Assembly (NCBI GenBank): GCA_020831625.1
Contig: JAFIGD010000043.1
Coordinates: 1-43,849 of the forward strand
Source: Verrucomicrobiota bacterium
Lineage (GTDB): Bacteria; Verrucomicrobiota; Kiritimatiellia; SS1-B-03-39; UBA6053
Reading direction: 5' to 3'
DNA length: 43,849 nt
Below, piece after piece: positions 1 to 8,881 of the stretch. Numbering within the stretch: the stretch's first letter is position 1; each line of letters opens with the position of its first letter. Under the pieces are notes generated by a model. That model was not told the origin of the DNA, did no database searches, and worked only from the letters and a program-made list of their open reading frames with translations. A program made the translations under genes and the position numbers.

Positions 1-192
1 ATGCTGCGTCAGCGGGTGAAGACGTTTTCGCGCGGGGTGGCGATTGGCGGGGATGTGTTTTTGGGTCGGTTGATGACGGAGTATCGTGGAAGTTTCGGCA
101 AGGACCGGAAGGCTGCGGGGCGGAAGCTGCCGGGGAAGGAGTGGCTGGGGATGGAAGCCATGCGAGTGACGAATGGGGGGAATGACGAGTGA
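1..192 (+). CDS. C-terminal part of a RAYT/Y1-type (REP-associated) transposase, 5' end outside window
   Basis: The 63 residues resemble the conserved tail of the REP-associated tyrosine transposase (IS200-like) family. The visible pattern is RQRVKTFSRGVAIG, then a short helix, then FGKDRKAAGRKLPGKEW and a terminal MEAMRV. In this family the HUH and catalytic Tyr motifs lie further N-terminal, so they are outside the window, and the first ATG here is very likely internal. The last residues (VTNGGNDE) are encoded by the tandem repeat that starts at 164, so the reading frame runs into the repeat before it stops. RAYT proteins act on short palindromic repeats near their own genes; whether this one uses the adjacent repeat is inference. 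Confidence 0.6.
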   Translation: MLRQRVKTFSRGVAIGGDVFLGRLMTEYRGSFGKDRKAAGRKLPGKEWLGMEAMRVTNGGNDE

Positions 193-281
193 CGAATGGG
201 GGGAATGACGAGTAACGAGTGACGAGTGACGAATGGGGGGAATGACGAGTGATTCGATTGACGAGTGACGATTGTTTCGAG
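164..281. repeat. Tandem GAGTGAC-type repeats downstream of RAYT tail
   Basis: Three copies of a GAGTGACGAATGGGGGGAAT-type unit (about 23 bp) are interleaved with extra GAGTGAC/GAGTAAC heptamers and decay into GATTCGATTGACGAGTGACG. The 18-mer AGTGACGAGTGACGAATG at 218-235 recurs exactly at 27506-27523 and, inverted, at 39009-39026. Positions 282-469 contain no gene that I recognise. Confidence 0.85.
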
Positions 282-469
282 GGCGGAATACGGACTGCAA
301 CGCCACCAAAGCGATGCTGGAATTTACGGGAAGGAGACTTAGCTTCTTAAACGGAATCGGGTTCGGGGTCGCTTAGGTTTACAATAAAGATAAAGTGGTC
401 ATCGGGCAGGTTTCACATAAGAGGTCGGAGGTCGGCTGTTACTGGGGGTTGATTCGGAAAGGTGGTTCG

Positions 470-3400
470 TTAACTGTTTTCGCCATGCTCCCGGGCGAGG
501 TCTTTGAGGCCCTTGAGGTCAAGCTTGCCGGTGCCGAGGACGGGGAGGCTGTCCACGGGGAGCCAGGCGTTGTTGTCGGGTTTCCAGAGGTTGGGGATGT
601 TGGACTTGCGGACCGCTTCGCGGAAATCCTCCGGATTGCCGAGGTCGCGCTGGTACACGACGATGAGGCGCTCGCCTTTTTTCTCGTCGGAGACACCGGT
701 GACGGCGAGGTCGTCGGTCGCGCAGCCGAGGGCCTCCTGCAGGGCGGCCTCCACGGCGGAGTGGGAGACCATTTCGCCCGCGAGTTTGCTGAAGCGGGTG
801 AGGCGATCGGTGATGGTGATGAAGCCGTCGGTGTCCATTTTGACAATGTCGCCGGTATTGTACCAGCCGTCCTGAAGCACCTCGGCGGTTTTATCGGGGT
901 TGTTGAGATAGCCGTGCATGACACTGGGGCCTTTCACCCAGAGCAGGCCGGGGGTGTCGGGCGGGAGGATCTCTCCGGTATCGGGATCGGTGATACGGGT
1001 GAGCAGATTGGGCAGCACCCGGCCGACGCCGCCTTCTTTGCATCCGGTTTGGCGGAGGCCGTCGGCGTCCACGTCGGGTACGTTCACGGCGATCACGGGC
1101 GAGCATTCGGTGGCTCCGTAGCCTTCGAGGGGGCGGATGCCGTAACGCTTTTCGAACATGTCGCTGAGTTTGGGACGGAGTTTTTCGGCGCCCACGCAGA
1201 CCCAGCGGAGATGGGCGAAGCTTTTAGGGTCGATTTTCCGAACCCAGGCCATGAGGAAGGTGGGGGTGCCCACGAGGATGGTGGCCTTGTAGTCTCCGGC
1301 GATGCGGCTGATGGCGTCGGTTTCGAGGGGGTGATGATGATAGGCGACACCGATGCCGCGCAGGAGGGGGAACCAGAGGGTGGTGGTGTAGCCCATGGAA
1401 TGGAAGAAGGGCAGCACCGCGCAGATGCGGTCGTCAGTCTGGGGTCGGGCGACCACGCTGAAGCCGTCGATGTTGGAGAGGATATTGTGATGGCTGAGTT
1501 TGACGCCTTTGGGTTCGGCGGTGGAGCCGCTGCTGAAGAGGATGGTTAGCGGATCGGAGGGATCCCAGAAGCGGTCCCGGACCAGCAGATTGGTCGGGAT
1601 GAGTTTGGCTTGGAGCAGGGCGGTGATTTTTTCGGTTTTACCGATGGCGGCGCTGAGATCCTCGGCATAGATCACGTTTTCGGGCAGGGGGAAGTCGGGG
1701 AATTTCTCCATGACCTTGCGGGAGGTGATCAGGGTTTTCATTCCGGTTTGGCTGATGGCGGAGCGGATCGCGCTTTCGGAGGCGGTGTAGTTGAGGTTGA
1801 CCGCCACGCGGAAGTCCATGGCCAGGGCCAGATTCACCAGGGCACCGCCGGCGGAGGGCGGAATGAGAACCCCGACGGCCTCGGGGTCTCCGGCGAGGAG
1901 CGGGCGCAGTTTTTTCCGCAGCAGCAGGGAGGCGATGAGGGTGCGTCCATAGGTGAGTTCTTTTCCGGCGGAATCGGCGACCGCCAGGCGTTTCCAGTGT
2001 TTTTTGGCGCATCGGACAAAGCCTCTTCCGGCCGAGCCGCGGATGGGGGCGTAGGCGTCGGTTGCGGTGGCGGCCTGATGCATCACGGCGTTGCGCAGGT
2101 CCTCCACCGTGGAGGAGGACGGCAGCGCGTCGCCAATGGAGACGGTGATCTGGGTTTGGAAATCGCCGGGCTGCAGCAGCCGGGGTTCGCCGGCGGCGAA
2201 GCTGGCGCGGGTGCCGTAGCCGCCTTCGATGTACACGGGAATCACGGGGATATCACTGTTTTTGACGATGCGTTCGAATCCCGGTTTGAAGGGCAGCATG
2301 TGTCCGGTGCGGGAGAGGTGGCCTTCGGGGAAAATCGCGACAATGAACCCTTCGTCCAGGGCCTGGCGCGCGGCCAGGAGGGATTTCAGGATGGCTTTGG
2401 GGTTGTCCCCTTCCTGAATGGGAATCACGCCGTTGAGTTTCAGGAGTTTGCTCATCCAGGCGGGGCAGGATTCCAGATAGTCCCGGGACATGAGAAAGCG
2501 GATCCGCCGCTGCTGGATGGCGGTCACCCAGATGGCGTCCATGAGACTGACGTGGTTGCAGACGAGCAGGGCGGGACCCTGGGCGGGAATGTTTTCCGCG
2601 CCGTTGGTGCGCAGGCGGTAAAAGCAGCGGGTGAGGAAGATGACCACGAAGCGCACAAAGAAGTCGGGCAGGATGGCGAAAGAGCCCAGAGCGAGAAGGG
2701 CGACCAGACCTCCGATGAGGAGAAAGCTTTGTGCGCCGGTCAGTTGCAGGATGGCGGAGCAGAGATAGAGCAGGCCGGCGGCGAGGAGAACCCCGAGCCA
2801 GCTCAGCCAGCCGGAGGCGGCGATGACTTCGCCCATTTTCTCCGGAGGGGAGCGGAATTGAAGAAAGGACTGGAGCGGCACCACAAAGAGGCCGGCGCCG
2901 AGGCCCATGATGAAGCTGAAGCCGTAGGCGGAGAGGATTGCCCCCTGCGGAATGCCCCAGAGGCCGACGCAACTGACCGCCAGCAGGGTGGAGCCGATGG
3001 GGACAATGCCGAATTCGATGCCGCGGCGGCTGACCTTGCCCGCGAACAGCGAGCCGATGCCGATACCGAAGGCCACCACCAGGAAGAGGGATGTGGCCTG
3101 TTGCTGATTCTCCATGCCCAGATGTTCCATTCCGTAGGTGAGCATGTTGAGCTGCACAAAGGCTGCGATCATGAGGAAATAGGCGGAGGACCAGACCGCG
3201 AGGGCCAGAAATCCGTCTTTATGCACCCACTTCATGGTCCGGTACACATCGCGGATGAAAAAGACGCTGGCCTTGGAGGATCCGCCGGCAACCGGGGTGG
3301 CGGGAATGCGGGTGGCGGCGTACAGGCCGAGGGCGGCGACGGCGATACTGGAGAGGCCGACCCCGCGTCCGAGCAGAATGTAAAAGAGCGGGGCCGCCGC

Positions 3401-3868
3401 CGTGCCGATAATCATGGCCAGATAACTCGCGGCCGACATGAAACTGTTGGCCCGGGAGATGTTTTCGCGGCCGACGAGTTCGGGAACAATGCTGAATTTG
3501 GTCGGCGAGAACAGCGCGCTCTGCACCGACATGGCGAACATGGCGAGCAGCATGATTTCCCGGCTGTGAAAATACACCCCGACCGCGCCCAGGGTCATGA
3601 CGCCAACCTCCATGATTTTGACACTCAGAACGATTTTATGTTTGGCCACCCGGTCGGCCAGCACGCCCGCCGCGCCGATGAAGATGAGAAAAGGGATGGC
3701 GAAAATCGCGCCGACAACGGCGTTGACCTCATTGGTGTTTTTTTCGGGCCAGGCGTAGACCATGGCGTAGATGACCGCGAGTTTGAACAGGTTGTCGTTC
3801 AGCGCGCCGCCGAACTGGGCGGCGTTGTGCCAATGAAAGGGTCCGAGGGAGGGGGCCTTGTTTTTCAT
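470..3868 (-). CDS. aas: MFS lysophospholipid transporter / PlsC acyltransferase / acyl-ACP synthetase fusion (LplT-Aas type)
   Basis: A 1,132-residue three-part protein. Residues 1 to about 410 form an MFS-like bundle of hydrophobic helices, like LplT, which flips lysophospholipids inward. Residues of about 430-610 form a PlsC acyltransferase with the HX4D box NHVSLMD and the IFPEGHLSRTG motif. The rest is an AMP-forming acyl-ACP/acyl-CoA synthetase with the phosphate loop FSSGSTAEPKGVKLSHHN, GYGATECSP and the TGD motif in GWYNTGDI. In E. coli the transporter (LplT) and Aas are separate proteins that together re-acylate lysophosphatidylethanolamine at the inner membrane; here they are one polypeptide, an architecture known from other bacteria. 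The start MKNKAPSLGPFHW fits an MFS N-terminus. The long plus-strand frame opposite is a shadow. Confidence 0.93.
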   Translation of the reverse strand: MKNKAPSLGPFHWHNAAQFGGALNDNLFKLAVIYAMVYAWPEKNTNEVNAVVGAIFAIPFLIFIGAAGVLADRVAKHKIVLSVKIMEVGVMTLGAVGVYFHSREIMLLAMFAMSVQSALFSPTKFSIVPELVGRENISRANSFMSAASYLAMIIGTAAAPLFYILLGRGVGLSSIAVAALGLYAATRIPATPVAGGSSKASVFFIRDVYRTMKWVHKDGFLALAVWSSAYFLMIAAFVQLNMLTYGMEHLGMENQQQATSLFLVVAFGIGIGSLFAGKVSRRGIEFGIVPIGSTLLAVSCVGLWGIPQGAILSAYGFSFIMGLGAGLFVVPLQSFLQFRSPPEKMGEVIAASGWLSWLGVLLAAGLLYLCSAILQLTGAQSFLLIGGLVALLALGSFAILPDFFVRFVVIFLTRCFYRLRTNGAENIPAQGPALLVCNHVSLMDAIWVTAIQQRRIRFLMSRDYLESCPAWMSKLLKLNGVIPIQEGDNPKAILKSLLAARQALDEGFIVAIFPEGHLSRTGHMLPFKPGFERIVKNSDIPVIPVYIEGGYGTRASFAAGEPRLLQPGDFQTQITVSIGDALPSSSTVEDLRNAVMHQAATATDAYAPIRGSAGRGFVRCAKKHWKRLAVADSAGKELTYGRTLIASLLLRKKLRPLLAGDPEAVGVLIPPSAGGALVNLALAMDFRVAVNLNYTASESAIRSAISQTGMKTLITSRKVMEKFPDFPLPENVIYAEDLSAAIGKTEKITALLQAKLIPTNLLVRDRFWDPSDPLTILFSSGSTAEPKGVKLSHHNILSNIDGFSVVARPQTDDRICAVLPFFHSMGYTTTLWFPLLRGIGVAYHHHPLETDAISRIAGDYKATILVGTPTFLMAWVRKIDPKSFAHLRWVCVGAEKLRPKLSDMFEKRYGIRPLEGYGATECSPVIAVNVPDVDADGLRQTGCKEGGVGRVLPNLLTRITDPDTGEILPPDTPGLLWVKGPSVMHGYLNNPDKTAEVLQDGWYNTGDIVKMDTDGFITITDRLTRFSKLAGEMVSHSAVEAALQEALGCATDDLAVTGVSDEKKGERLIVVYQRDLGNPEDFREAVRKSNIPNLWKPDNNAWLPVDSLPVLGTGKLDLKGLKDLAREHGENS

Positions 3869-3896
3869 GCGGATCTCCGGTTGTGTTTGCTGTCTG

Positions 3897-4850
3897 TCAG
3901 TCGTGTTGCTGTGAAGGGGAGTGAGTGGTGTTTTGCATCACGTTGCGTTGAATCCATAGGTGAATTCGATCCGCTTCGCGAGAGAAATTGATGTCCAGGG
4001 GGAGGACATGCCCGGCGGGCTCCTCGATGTGAAGGGTTTTCACGGGAGCGGTCAGGGCTTCAAACCAGGCTTTGGCGGTGTCGTTGCGCACCACCCGGTC
4101 CTCGCCGGGCAGGACCAGGTGCACCGGGAAGTCCATCCTGGCGTCGGCCTCCCTCAGCTCGTCCATGGTTTGATAGAGGAGGCGGTAAATATGATTCGGC
4201 ACAAACGGATCCCGGAGGGTGCGGGGGCGGGGCGGATGCACGCGGGCATGGTCGGGGAACAGGCTTTCCACGAGCATGCGCCGGGGGAGAATGCGGTCGC
4301 CGACCTCAAACCATTGACGGGTGGAGAGAACCGGACTGCGTTCGTCGGAAATATCGAACATCGGGGCATAGAGAACCAGCGCGTCCGTATCCAGCCGGTC
4401 ATGAACGGCAAGCCAGGAGGTCAGCGCCCCGCCCATGGAATGGGCCAGAACCACGACCTGTTCATGCTCTTCGCGAAGCGCTTCGATTTCGGATTCAATG
4501 GCCTCAAATCCTTGTTCCCGGCTGACCGTGCGTTTGACCGCTGGCGGTTCGCCCCAGCCGGGAAGGCGCATGGCCCGGACGGTGTAGCCGCGCTCGGCCA
4601 GTTCGGGGGCCAGTTTGGACCAGACCTGGGGGGAGTCTCCAAATCCGTGGACCAGCAGCAGCGCGGTGTCGCCTTCGCCGAGGGTGTAGGGCAGGGCGAA
4701 GAGCGCCACGCCGTCCCCGTCCCGCTCGATGTCCCGGTCCCAGCTCCGGTAGCGGACGTTGAATACGGCGCAGGCTCCCATGGGAAGCGTGAGGGCTGCC
4801 AGAAGTACCGGAAGCCAAGGGTTCTGTCGGATCACCATGTTTTGTTTCAT
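3897..4850 (-). CDS. Alpha/beta hydrolase, predicted lipoprotein
   Basis: 317 residues. The N-terminus is a lipoprotein signal: positive residues, a hydrophobic stretch and the lipobox LPMGAC, so the mature protein should be lipid-anchored at Cys27. An alpha/beta-hydrolase fold follows, with the oxyanion segment LLVHGFGDSPQVW, the nucleophile elbow HSMGG (GxSxG), an acidic residue in LPGEDRVV and the catalytic His in EPAGHVLP. It resembles monoacylglycerol lipase or carboxylesterase-type enzymes; the substrate cannot be read from sequence. It begins 28 bp downstream of the Aas fusion's start, on the same strand, so the two may be co-transcribed and both act on lipids, which is inference. A second in-frame ATG lies four codons in, and the Shine-Dalgarno GTGGAG is very close to the first ATG, so either start is possible. 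Confidence 0.85.
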   Translation of the reverse strand: MKQNMVIRQNPWLPVLLAALTLPMGACAVFNVRYRSWDRDIERDGDGVALFALPYTLGEGDTALLLVHGFGDSPQVWSKLAPELAERGYTVRAMRLPGWGEPPAVKRTVSREQGFEAIESEIEALREEHEQVVVLAHSMGGALTSWLAVHDRLDTDALVLYAPMFDISDERSPVLSTRQWFEVGDRILPRRMLVESLFPDHARVHPPRPRTLRDPFVPNHIYRLLYQTMDELREADARMDFPVHLVLPGEDRVVRNDTAKAWFEALTAPVKTLHIEEPAGHVLPLDINFSREADRIHLWIQRNVMQNTTHSPSQQHD

Positions 4851-4866
4851 GGCTCCACTTTAAACA

Positions 4867-4883
4867 TGACAATAATATTGTCA
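4867..4883. promoter_or_regulatory. Perfect inverted repeat upstream of the lipoprotein hydrolase
   Basis: TGACAAT-AAT-ATTGTCA: 7-bp perfect arms around a 3-bp centre, 17-33 bp upstream of the hydrolase start and inside its likely promoter. On the minus strand a TTGACA -35-like hexamer overlaps the palindrome. It has the size and symmetry of an operator for a dimeric repressor; no regulator gene is adjacent. Confidence 0.45.
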
Positions 4884-4901
4884 ATATGTTTTTTGAACTT
4901 T

Positions 4902-7067
4902 TCAGCGTTCGTGGGTGAACGTGACGTTTCCGGAAGGATCCACGGTTTGGCGGAAGAAGGCGTCACCGGCATCAATTGTGAGGGTTCCGTCCTCCCAGGC
5001 CGCGGAAACGGGGGCGTTGTCATCCATGGGGCGGAAGAGGTCGAAATGGGTGTCCCAGTCGCAATGCTCTCCGTCCCGTTCGATATGCGGGCGGTTGTCG
5101 TCGCTTTGCCATTGAAGGGTCAGGGTGTGGCCCTCGACGGCCTGAAGACGCACGCGGCCCTCCTTGAGCCCGGAGAGATCGAACTCCGCGCTGGCTAAAA
5201 CCGCCTCGCGGAATGCGGCCGCGTCCTTGAAATCCTCCGCGTCCGCGGCCAGGAGGGCGAAGCCCGCATAGGCGCCTTCATTCTGACGGGTCCGGACCGT
5301 GACGGTTCCCCCGGAGGCTTCGCGCACCGGACGGACGGCGTCGCCCGGAAGATTTAAGGGATGGATGGCCAGGTAGGTTTTGTCATGTTCCAGGAACCAG
5401 ATTCCCGATTCGGTTTCCACTTTGACTTCTCCGGGAACATTAAAAATGAAGTCCGCCCGGTCATCCCGCCGCAGCCAGATCAGCGCGTTCCGGAACTGAC
5501 CGATCTGATCGCCCGGGCGGAGTCCGTTGATGCGGTTTCCGCTGTTCGCCTGAAAGAGCCGGGCTCCGCCGCCGGAGCGGTCCATGGCGAGGTCAAAGGC
5601 CCGCACATCGCCCTGCGGGCTTCGGCTCACGGCGCTGCCCATGTAATAGGATTTTCCGTAGAACACGGTTTCCCAGGTTTCGGGGCGATCGCCCTGCCCG
5701 GGGAGCCAGAAGGAGTAGGTGGGTTTGGTGTTGATCATTTCGGCCGGACGCGGGAAGCGTCCCTGACCGATGCGCAGGGTGGCCAGCGGGGGGCGGTATC
5801 CGCTGGTGATTGGATGAAAGAGATCATAATAGGGACGGGAGACCGGATCAGGTCTGTCTCCGAAGCGGAGCCACACATAGCTGTTCAGTCCGCCGCCGGT
5901 CCGTTTGGTGGGGGCCACGGCCTCACCCCGGTAGTATTTGATCGCGGCCGAGGTGTAGAGATAATCGAGCGCGGCTTTGGCCAATGCGACGACCTCTTCG
6001 TCCCGGGCGAAATCGTACAGGTTATGAAAGGGGGCCATTGTGTGGTGTAAATAATTCTCGCTGTCCCACTCTCCGTGATGATTTCGGTAGAGGGCGACCA
6101 CAAAATTTTTGAGTTTGTTTTTGTAGAGGCGGCGCACGGTGTCGTTGCCGGTTTCCTCGGCCATCAGGTAAACGGAGATGTCGCGCATGGCGCGCAGATT
6201 GTCGGTGTTCCGGGCGTCGGCCCGCGTGCCGCGCACCTCCGGATCCCATCGTCCGCCCACGGGGCCGGTTCCGACGCCGTGGAGCGGATGGGGGTGGGGA
6301 TTGGCCAGGCGCTCCAGATCTTCATAAATTTGCCAGCCCTGATCCGAATACTGCCGCCACCAGGCGGTCCATTTCTCCGGGTCATCCCCCAAATCCTCTC
6401 CGTCGAATTCATCTCTGACGACCCCGTCAATCGCATCATCGGGAAGCTGGGCGATGTTTTCACGGAACTGCTCCAGCATCCTCAGTGCCGTTTCACGGAC
6501 GACGGGATCCCCGCCGGTGAGAGACCGGACCAGTTCAAAGCTGGGGCGCGGATCTTCGGCGGTCCAACGTTTCGCGCCGTCGAACATGGTTTGGCGGTAT
6601 TCCGGATCCAGTGCGGGTCCGAAAAAGAAATATTTCCGCATCTGACCTTTCAGCGTGAAGCTCCAGTAGTAATCGATACCTTTCGTCCAGCGGTGATCCG
6701 TTCCGCCCTGGCGGTCGGGGGTTTGCAGCGCCTCAATCACCGCGTCGTGGCTGCCGAGCAGGTAATTGTACATGGTCCGGGGAAAGGTGTCTTTTTCCCG
6801 CTCCTGGGTGGTGTTAACGCCGATTTGACCCTCAAAGTGGCGAATGACATGGTTGGCCCGTTCCCAGTAAGCCGCCTCTTCCGCTTCCGGCAGGGGCGGA
6901 TTCCGCAGGGCCTCCGGCACGCCGGGGGGGAGAACCCGAATGAGTCCGTTATCGGTTTGGACGCGGTCGCGCGGATGGATTTCGGCTTGCAGTGTAACCA
7001 ACGGGGCGGCTGAAAGGATAAAACAAAGGGCGGATGCTAAGGTAGTGCGTGTGCGATATGACTTCAT
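4902..7067 (-). CDS. Secreted protein of probable alpha-toroid plus beta-sandwich fold (polysaccharide-lyase-like), function unknown
   Basis: 721 residues with a classic Sec signal peptide (MKSYRTRTTLASALCFILSA, with an LQA cleavage region near residue 28). The first ~430 residues are helical with aromatic and His-rich surface motifs (RNHHGEWDSENYLHHTMAPF). The second half is rich in beta strands and Gly/Asn turns. This layout resembles heparinase II/III, alginate-lyase and related (alpha/alpha)n-toroid lyases, but I cannot assign a family from memory, so the lyase reading is inference. YLHHT and a Tyr/Arg-rich segment near residues 390-420 are candidate active-site positions. A Shine-Dalgarno (CACGGAG) lies about 8 nt before the ATG and a promoter-like pair lies further upstream. 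It stands alone, not in an obvious polysaccharide-utilisation locus. Confidence 0.6.
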   Translation of the reverse strand: MKSYRTRTTLASALCFILSAAPLVTLQAEIHPRDRVQTDNGLIRVLPPGVPEALRNPPLPEAEEAAYWERANHVIRHFEGQIGVNTTQEREKDTFPRTMYNYLLGSHDAVIEALQTPDRQGGTDHRWTKGIDYYWSFTLKGQMRKYFFFGPALDPEYRQTMFDGAKRWTAEDPRPSFELVRSLTGGDPVVRETALRMLEQFRENIAQLPDDAIDGVVRDEFDGEDLGDDPEKWTAWWRQYSDQGWQIYEDLERLANPHPHPLHGVGTGPVGGRWDPEVRGTRADARNTDNLRAMRDISVYLMAEETGNDTVRRLYKNKLKNFVVALYRNHHGEWDSENYLHHTMAPFHNLYDFARDEEVVALAKAALDYLYTSAAIKYYRGEAVAPTKRTGGGLNSYVWLRFGDRPDPVSRPYYDLFHPITSGYRPPLATLRIGQGRFPRPAEMINTKPTYSFWLPGQGDRPETWETVFYGKSYYMGSAVSRSPQGDVRAFDLAMDRSGGGARLFQANSGNRINGLRPGDQIGQFRNALIWLRRDDRADFIFNVPGEVKVETESGIWFLEHDKTYLAIHPLNLPGDAVRPVREASGGTVTVRTRQNEGAYAGFALLAADAEDFKDAAAFREAVLASAEFDLSGLKEGRVRLQAVEGHTLTLQWQSDDNRPHIERDGEHCDWDTHFDLFRPMDDNAPVSAAWEDGTLTIDAGDAFFRQTVDPSGNVTFTHER

Positions 7068-7104
7068 AAGTACAACTCCGTGTGAATACTAAAATTACGC
7101 TTCA

Positions 7105-7133
7105 AGTATGTCAGATCATTCGGGAAAGATCAA
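7105..7133 (-). promoter_or_regulatory. Candidate sigma70-type promoter of the secreted toroid protein gene
   Basis: On the minus strand TTGATC and CATACT are separated by exactly 17 nt, with about 30 nt from the expected transcription start to the ATG at 7067. Four or more of six positions match consensus in each hexamer. Prediction by eye only. Confidence 0.4.
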
Positions 7134-7158
7134 GGCGTCTGCCGGAATAAGGCGCGGT

Positions 7159-8799
7159 TCAGGATACCGGTTCGAAGGTCACCGGAACAAGTCCGCGCAC
7201 CGCGTTGAGCAGATAGAGGGCGTCTGACGGATCGATGTCGGTCGGAGTGAGAACGGCTTCGCGCAGTTCGCCGGCATCCAGCAGGGCCTGGCGGGCGGTG
7301 CCGGGGAGGAGGCCGCTGGAGAGGGGCGGGGTTAAGCGTTCGCCGTTGCGCTCCAGCACCAGATTTCCGATGGTGAACTCCATGAGTTCCCCGTCTTCAT
7401 TGATGAGCAGGGTGTCGTCCGCTTCAGGACACCGTTCCCGCGCGGCGGTGTACACGGAGCGCCGGGTGGTTTTGTGGCGGAGTTCCGGGTGATTTCGCGG
7501 AGTGGCGGCGGTGTCGAGTGCCACCCGCAGGTTGCTCTTTTCCGGGGGAAGCGGCGAGGCGGTCCATTCCAAGCCGCCGTCCATGTCCGCCAGCAGCCGA
7601 AATTTTTGCGGGCTTTGGAGGGTTTCCAGCCGCGCAGTGAATTCCGCGTCGAGGTCTTCAGCGCGGACGGCGAAGCCGAGTTCCCGACACGAGCGCAGCA
7701 GGCGTTCCCGGTGACAGGGCCACAGGGCGCAGCCTTCGCCGGGGACGGCCTTGAGGGTTTCGATGAGGTGAAAGGGTTTGGCCGGGTTGCGGATGATGTT
7801 GGCTTTAAGCCGGCTTTCACGGTATTCGTCTTCGGGGTCGCTGTCCCACACGATGCCGCAGCCGGTGTCGTAGCGGAGGGCTTGTGCGGCGCGATTGATG
7901 ACCGCGGTGCGGATGGCGACATTGAATTCTGCGGCGCCGTCGGCGAACAGTCCGCCGACGGCTCCGGTGTACACGCCGCGGGGTTCGGGTTCCAGGTCTT
8001 GAATCCACCGCATGGTTTGCCGCTTGGGGGCTCCGGTGATGGAGGCGCAGGGGAAGAGGGCGCGGAGAAGGTCCCAGACCCCGGCCCGGGTTTGCGCCTG
8101 AACGGTGGAGGTCATTTGCACAAGACTGGGATAGGGTTCGATCGCGAAGAGCGACTCAACCCCGACGGTTCCGGGTACCGCGCATTTTCCGAGATCGTTG
8201 CGGATCATATCGACGATCATCACGTTTTCGGCGCGGTCTTTGGGGGAGCTTCGCAGCGCCTGTTCGCCTCCGGGCGGCGCGGTGCCTTTCATGGGGCGGC
8301 AGCGGACGTGTCCGTCTTTCAGATGAAAAAACAGTTCGGGGGAGGCGCTGAGGATGATCCGGTCTCCCTCATCGAGGTAGGCCTGATGCCGGGCGGACTG
8401 CCCGGCGCGCAGGGCGCGGAACAGACTCCAGGGATCTCCGGTGAAGCGGGCGTAGGCGGGGGAGGTGAAGTTGACCTGATAGGTTTCGCCGTCGGCGATG
8501 GCTCCGCGGATTCGGTTGATTCGTTCGGCAAATTCCCCGGCGGTGAGGCTTTCGCGCCAGGCGTCGCAGGTGAAAGGGCCGGGATGGCGGTTCCGGGGCA
8601 GTCCGGGATTCTCGGTTTCATAGACCGAAAAGCGGGCGTAAGGGGTGCCTTCGGGCGGGCGGCGGCGGGGCAGGGAGGCGTCAAACGCGGCGGCGGCCTC
8701 GTAGGCGATCCAGCCGACGGCGTGCAGGCCCCGGGTCTGTGCCTCCCGCGCTTTGCGGATGACAGACTCCACCTCTTCCGGGCGGTTGGCTTCAAGCAC
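7159..8799 (-). CDS. pabB: Aminodeoxychorismate synthase component I fused to 4-amino-4-deoxychorismate lyase (PabB-PabC)
   Basis: This bifunctional enzyme of folate synthesis makes p-aminobenzoate from chorismate. The first ~330 residues are the chorismate-binding domain, with the PabB-specific lysine in RPMKGTAPPG, DMIRNDLGK, and PEPRGVYTGAVGG near its end. The last ~200 residues are a PLP-dependent PabC-like lyase with the Schiff-base lysine in RHKTTRRSVY and FTIGNLVLERNG. No glutamine amidotransferase (PabA) gene is in the window. The start given is the first canonical one, GTG at 8799. The same frame stays open to 8961 and encodes family-like sequence immediately upstream (SVRWVHFRNPLRVLEANRP), but has no ATG, GTG, TTG or CTG there; only an ATA at 8896-8898 is available. 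The real N-terminus is therefore probably longer and overlaps the ilvD 3' end. Confidence 0.93.
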   Translation of the reverse strand: MLEANRPEEVESVIRKAREAQTRGLHAVGWIAYEAAAAFDASLPRRRPPEGTPYARFSVYETENPGLPRNRHPGPFTCDAWRESLTAGEFAERINRIRGAIADGETYQVNFTSPAYARFTGDPWSLFRALRAGQSARHQAYLDEGDRIILSASPELFFHLKDGHVRCRPMKGTAPPGGEQALRSSPKDRAENVMIVDMIRNDLGKCAVPGTVGVESLFAIEPYPSLVQMTSTVQAQTRAGVWDLLRALFPCASITGAPKRQTMRWIQDLEPEPRGVYTGAVGGLFADGAAEFNVAIRTAVINRAAQALRYDTGCGIVWDSDPEDEYRESRLKANIIRNPAKPFHLIETLKAVPGEGCALWPCHRERLLRSCRELGFAVRAEDLDAEFTARLETLQSPQKFRLLADMDGGLEWTASPLPPEKSNLRVALDTAATPRNHPELRHKTTRRSVYTAARERCPEADDTLLINEDGELMEFTIGNLVLERNGERLTPPLSSGLLPGTARQALLDAGELREAVLTPTDIDPSDALYLLNAVRGLVPVTFEPVS

Positions 8800-8881
8800 C
8801 CGGAGCGGATTGCGGAAGTGAACCCAGCGGACGGAACCGTCGCGGTCCGTCCGCTGGAGCGCGGAAAATCCGGGCTCGGAC

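Noticed and set aside
1610-3991. 793-codon plus-strand open frame opposite the Aas fusion
   Set aside because: Gly/Asp/Glu/His-rich translation without domains, fully antisense to a gene with strong motifs; typical shadow of GC-rich codons. The same applies to plus-strand frames at 395-1549, 21824-23146, 24021-25352 and 25395-27158.
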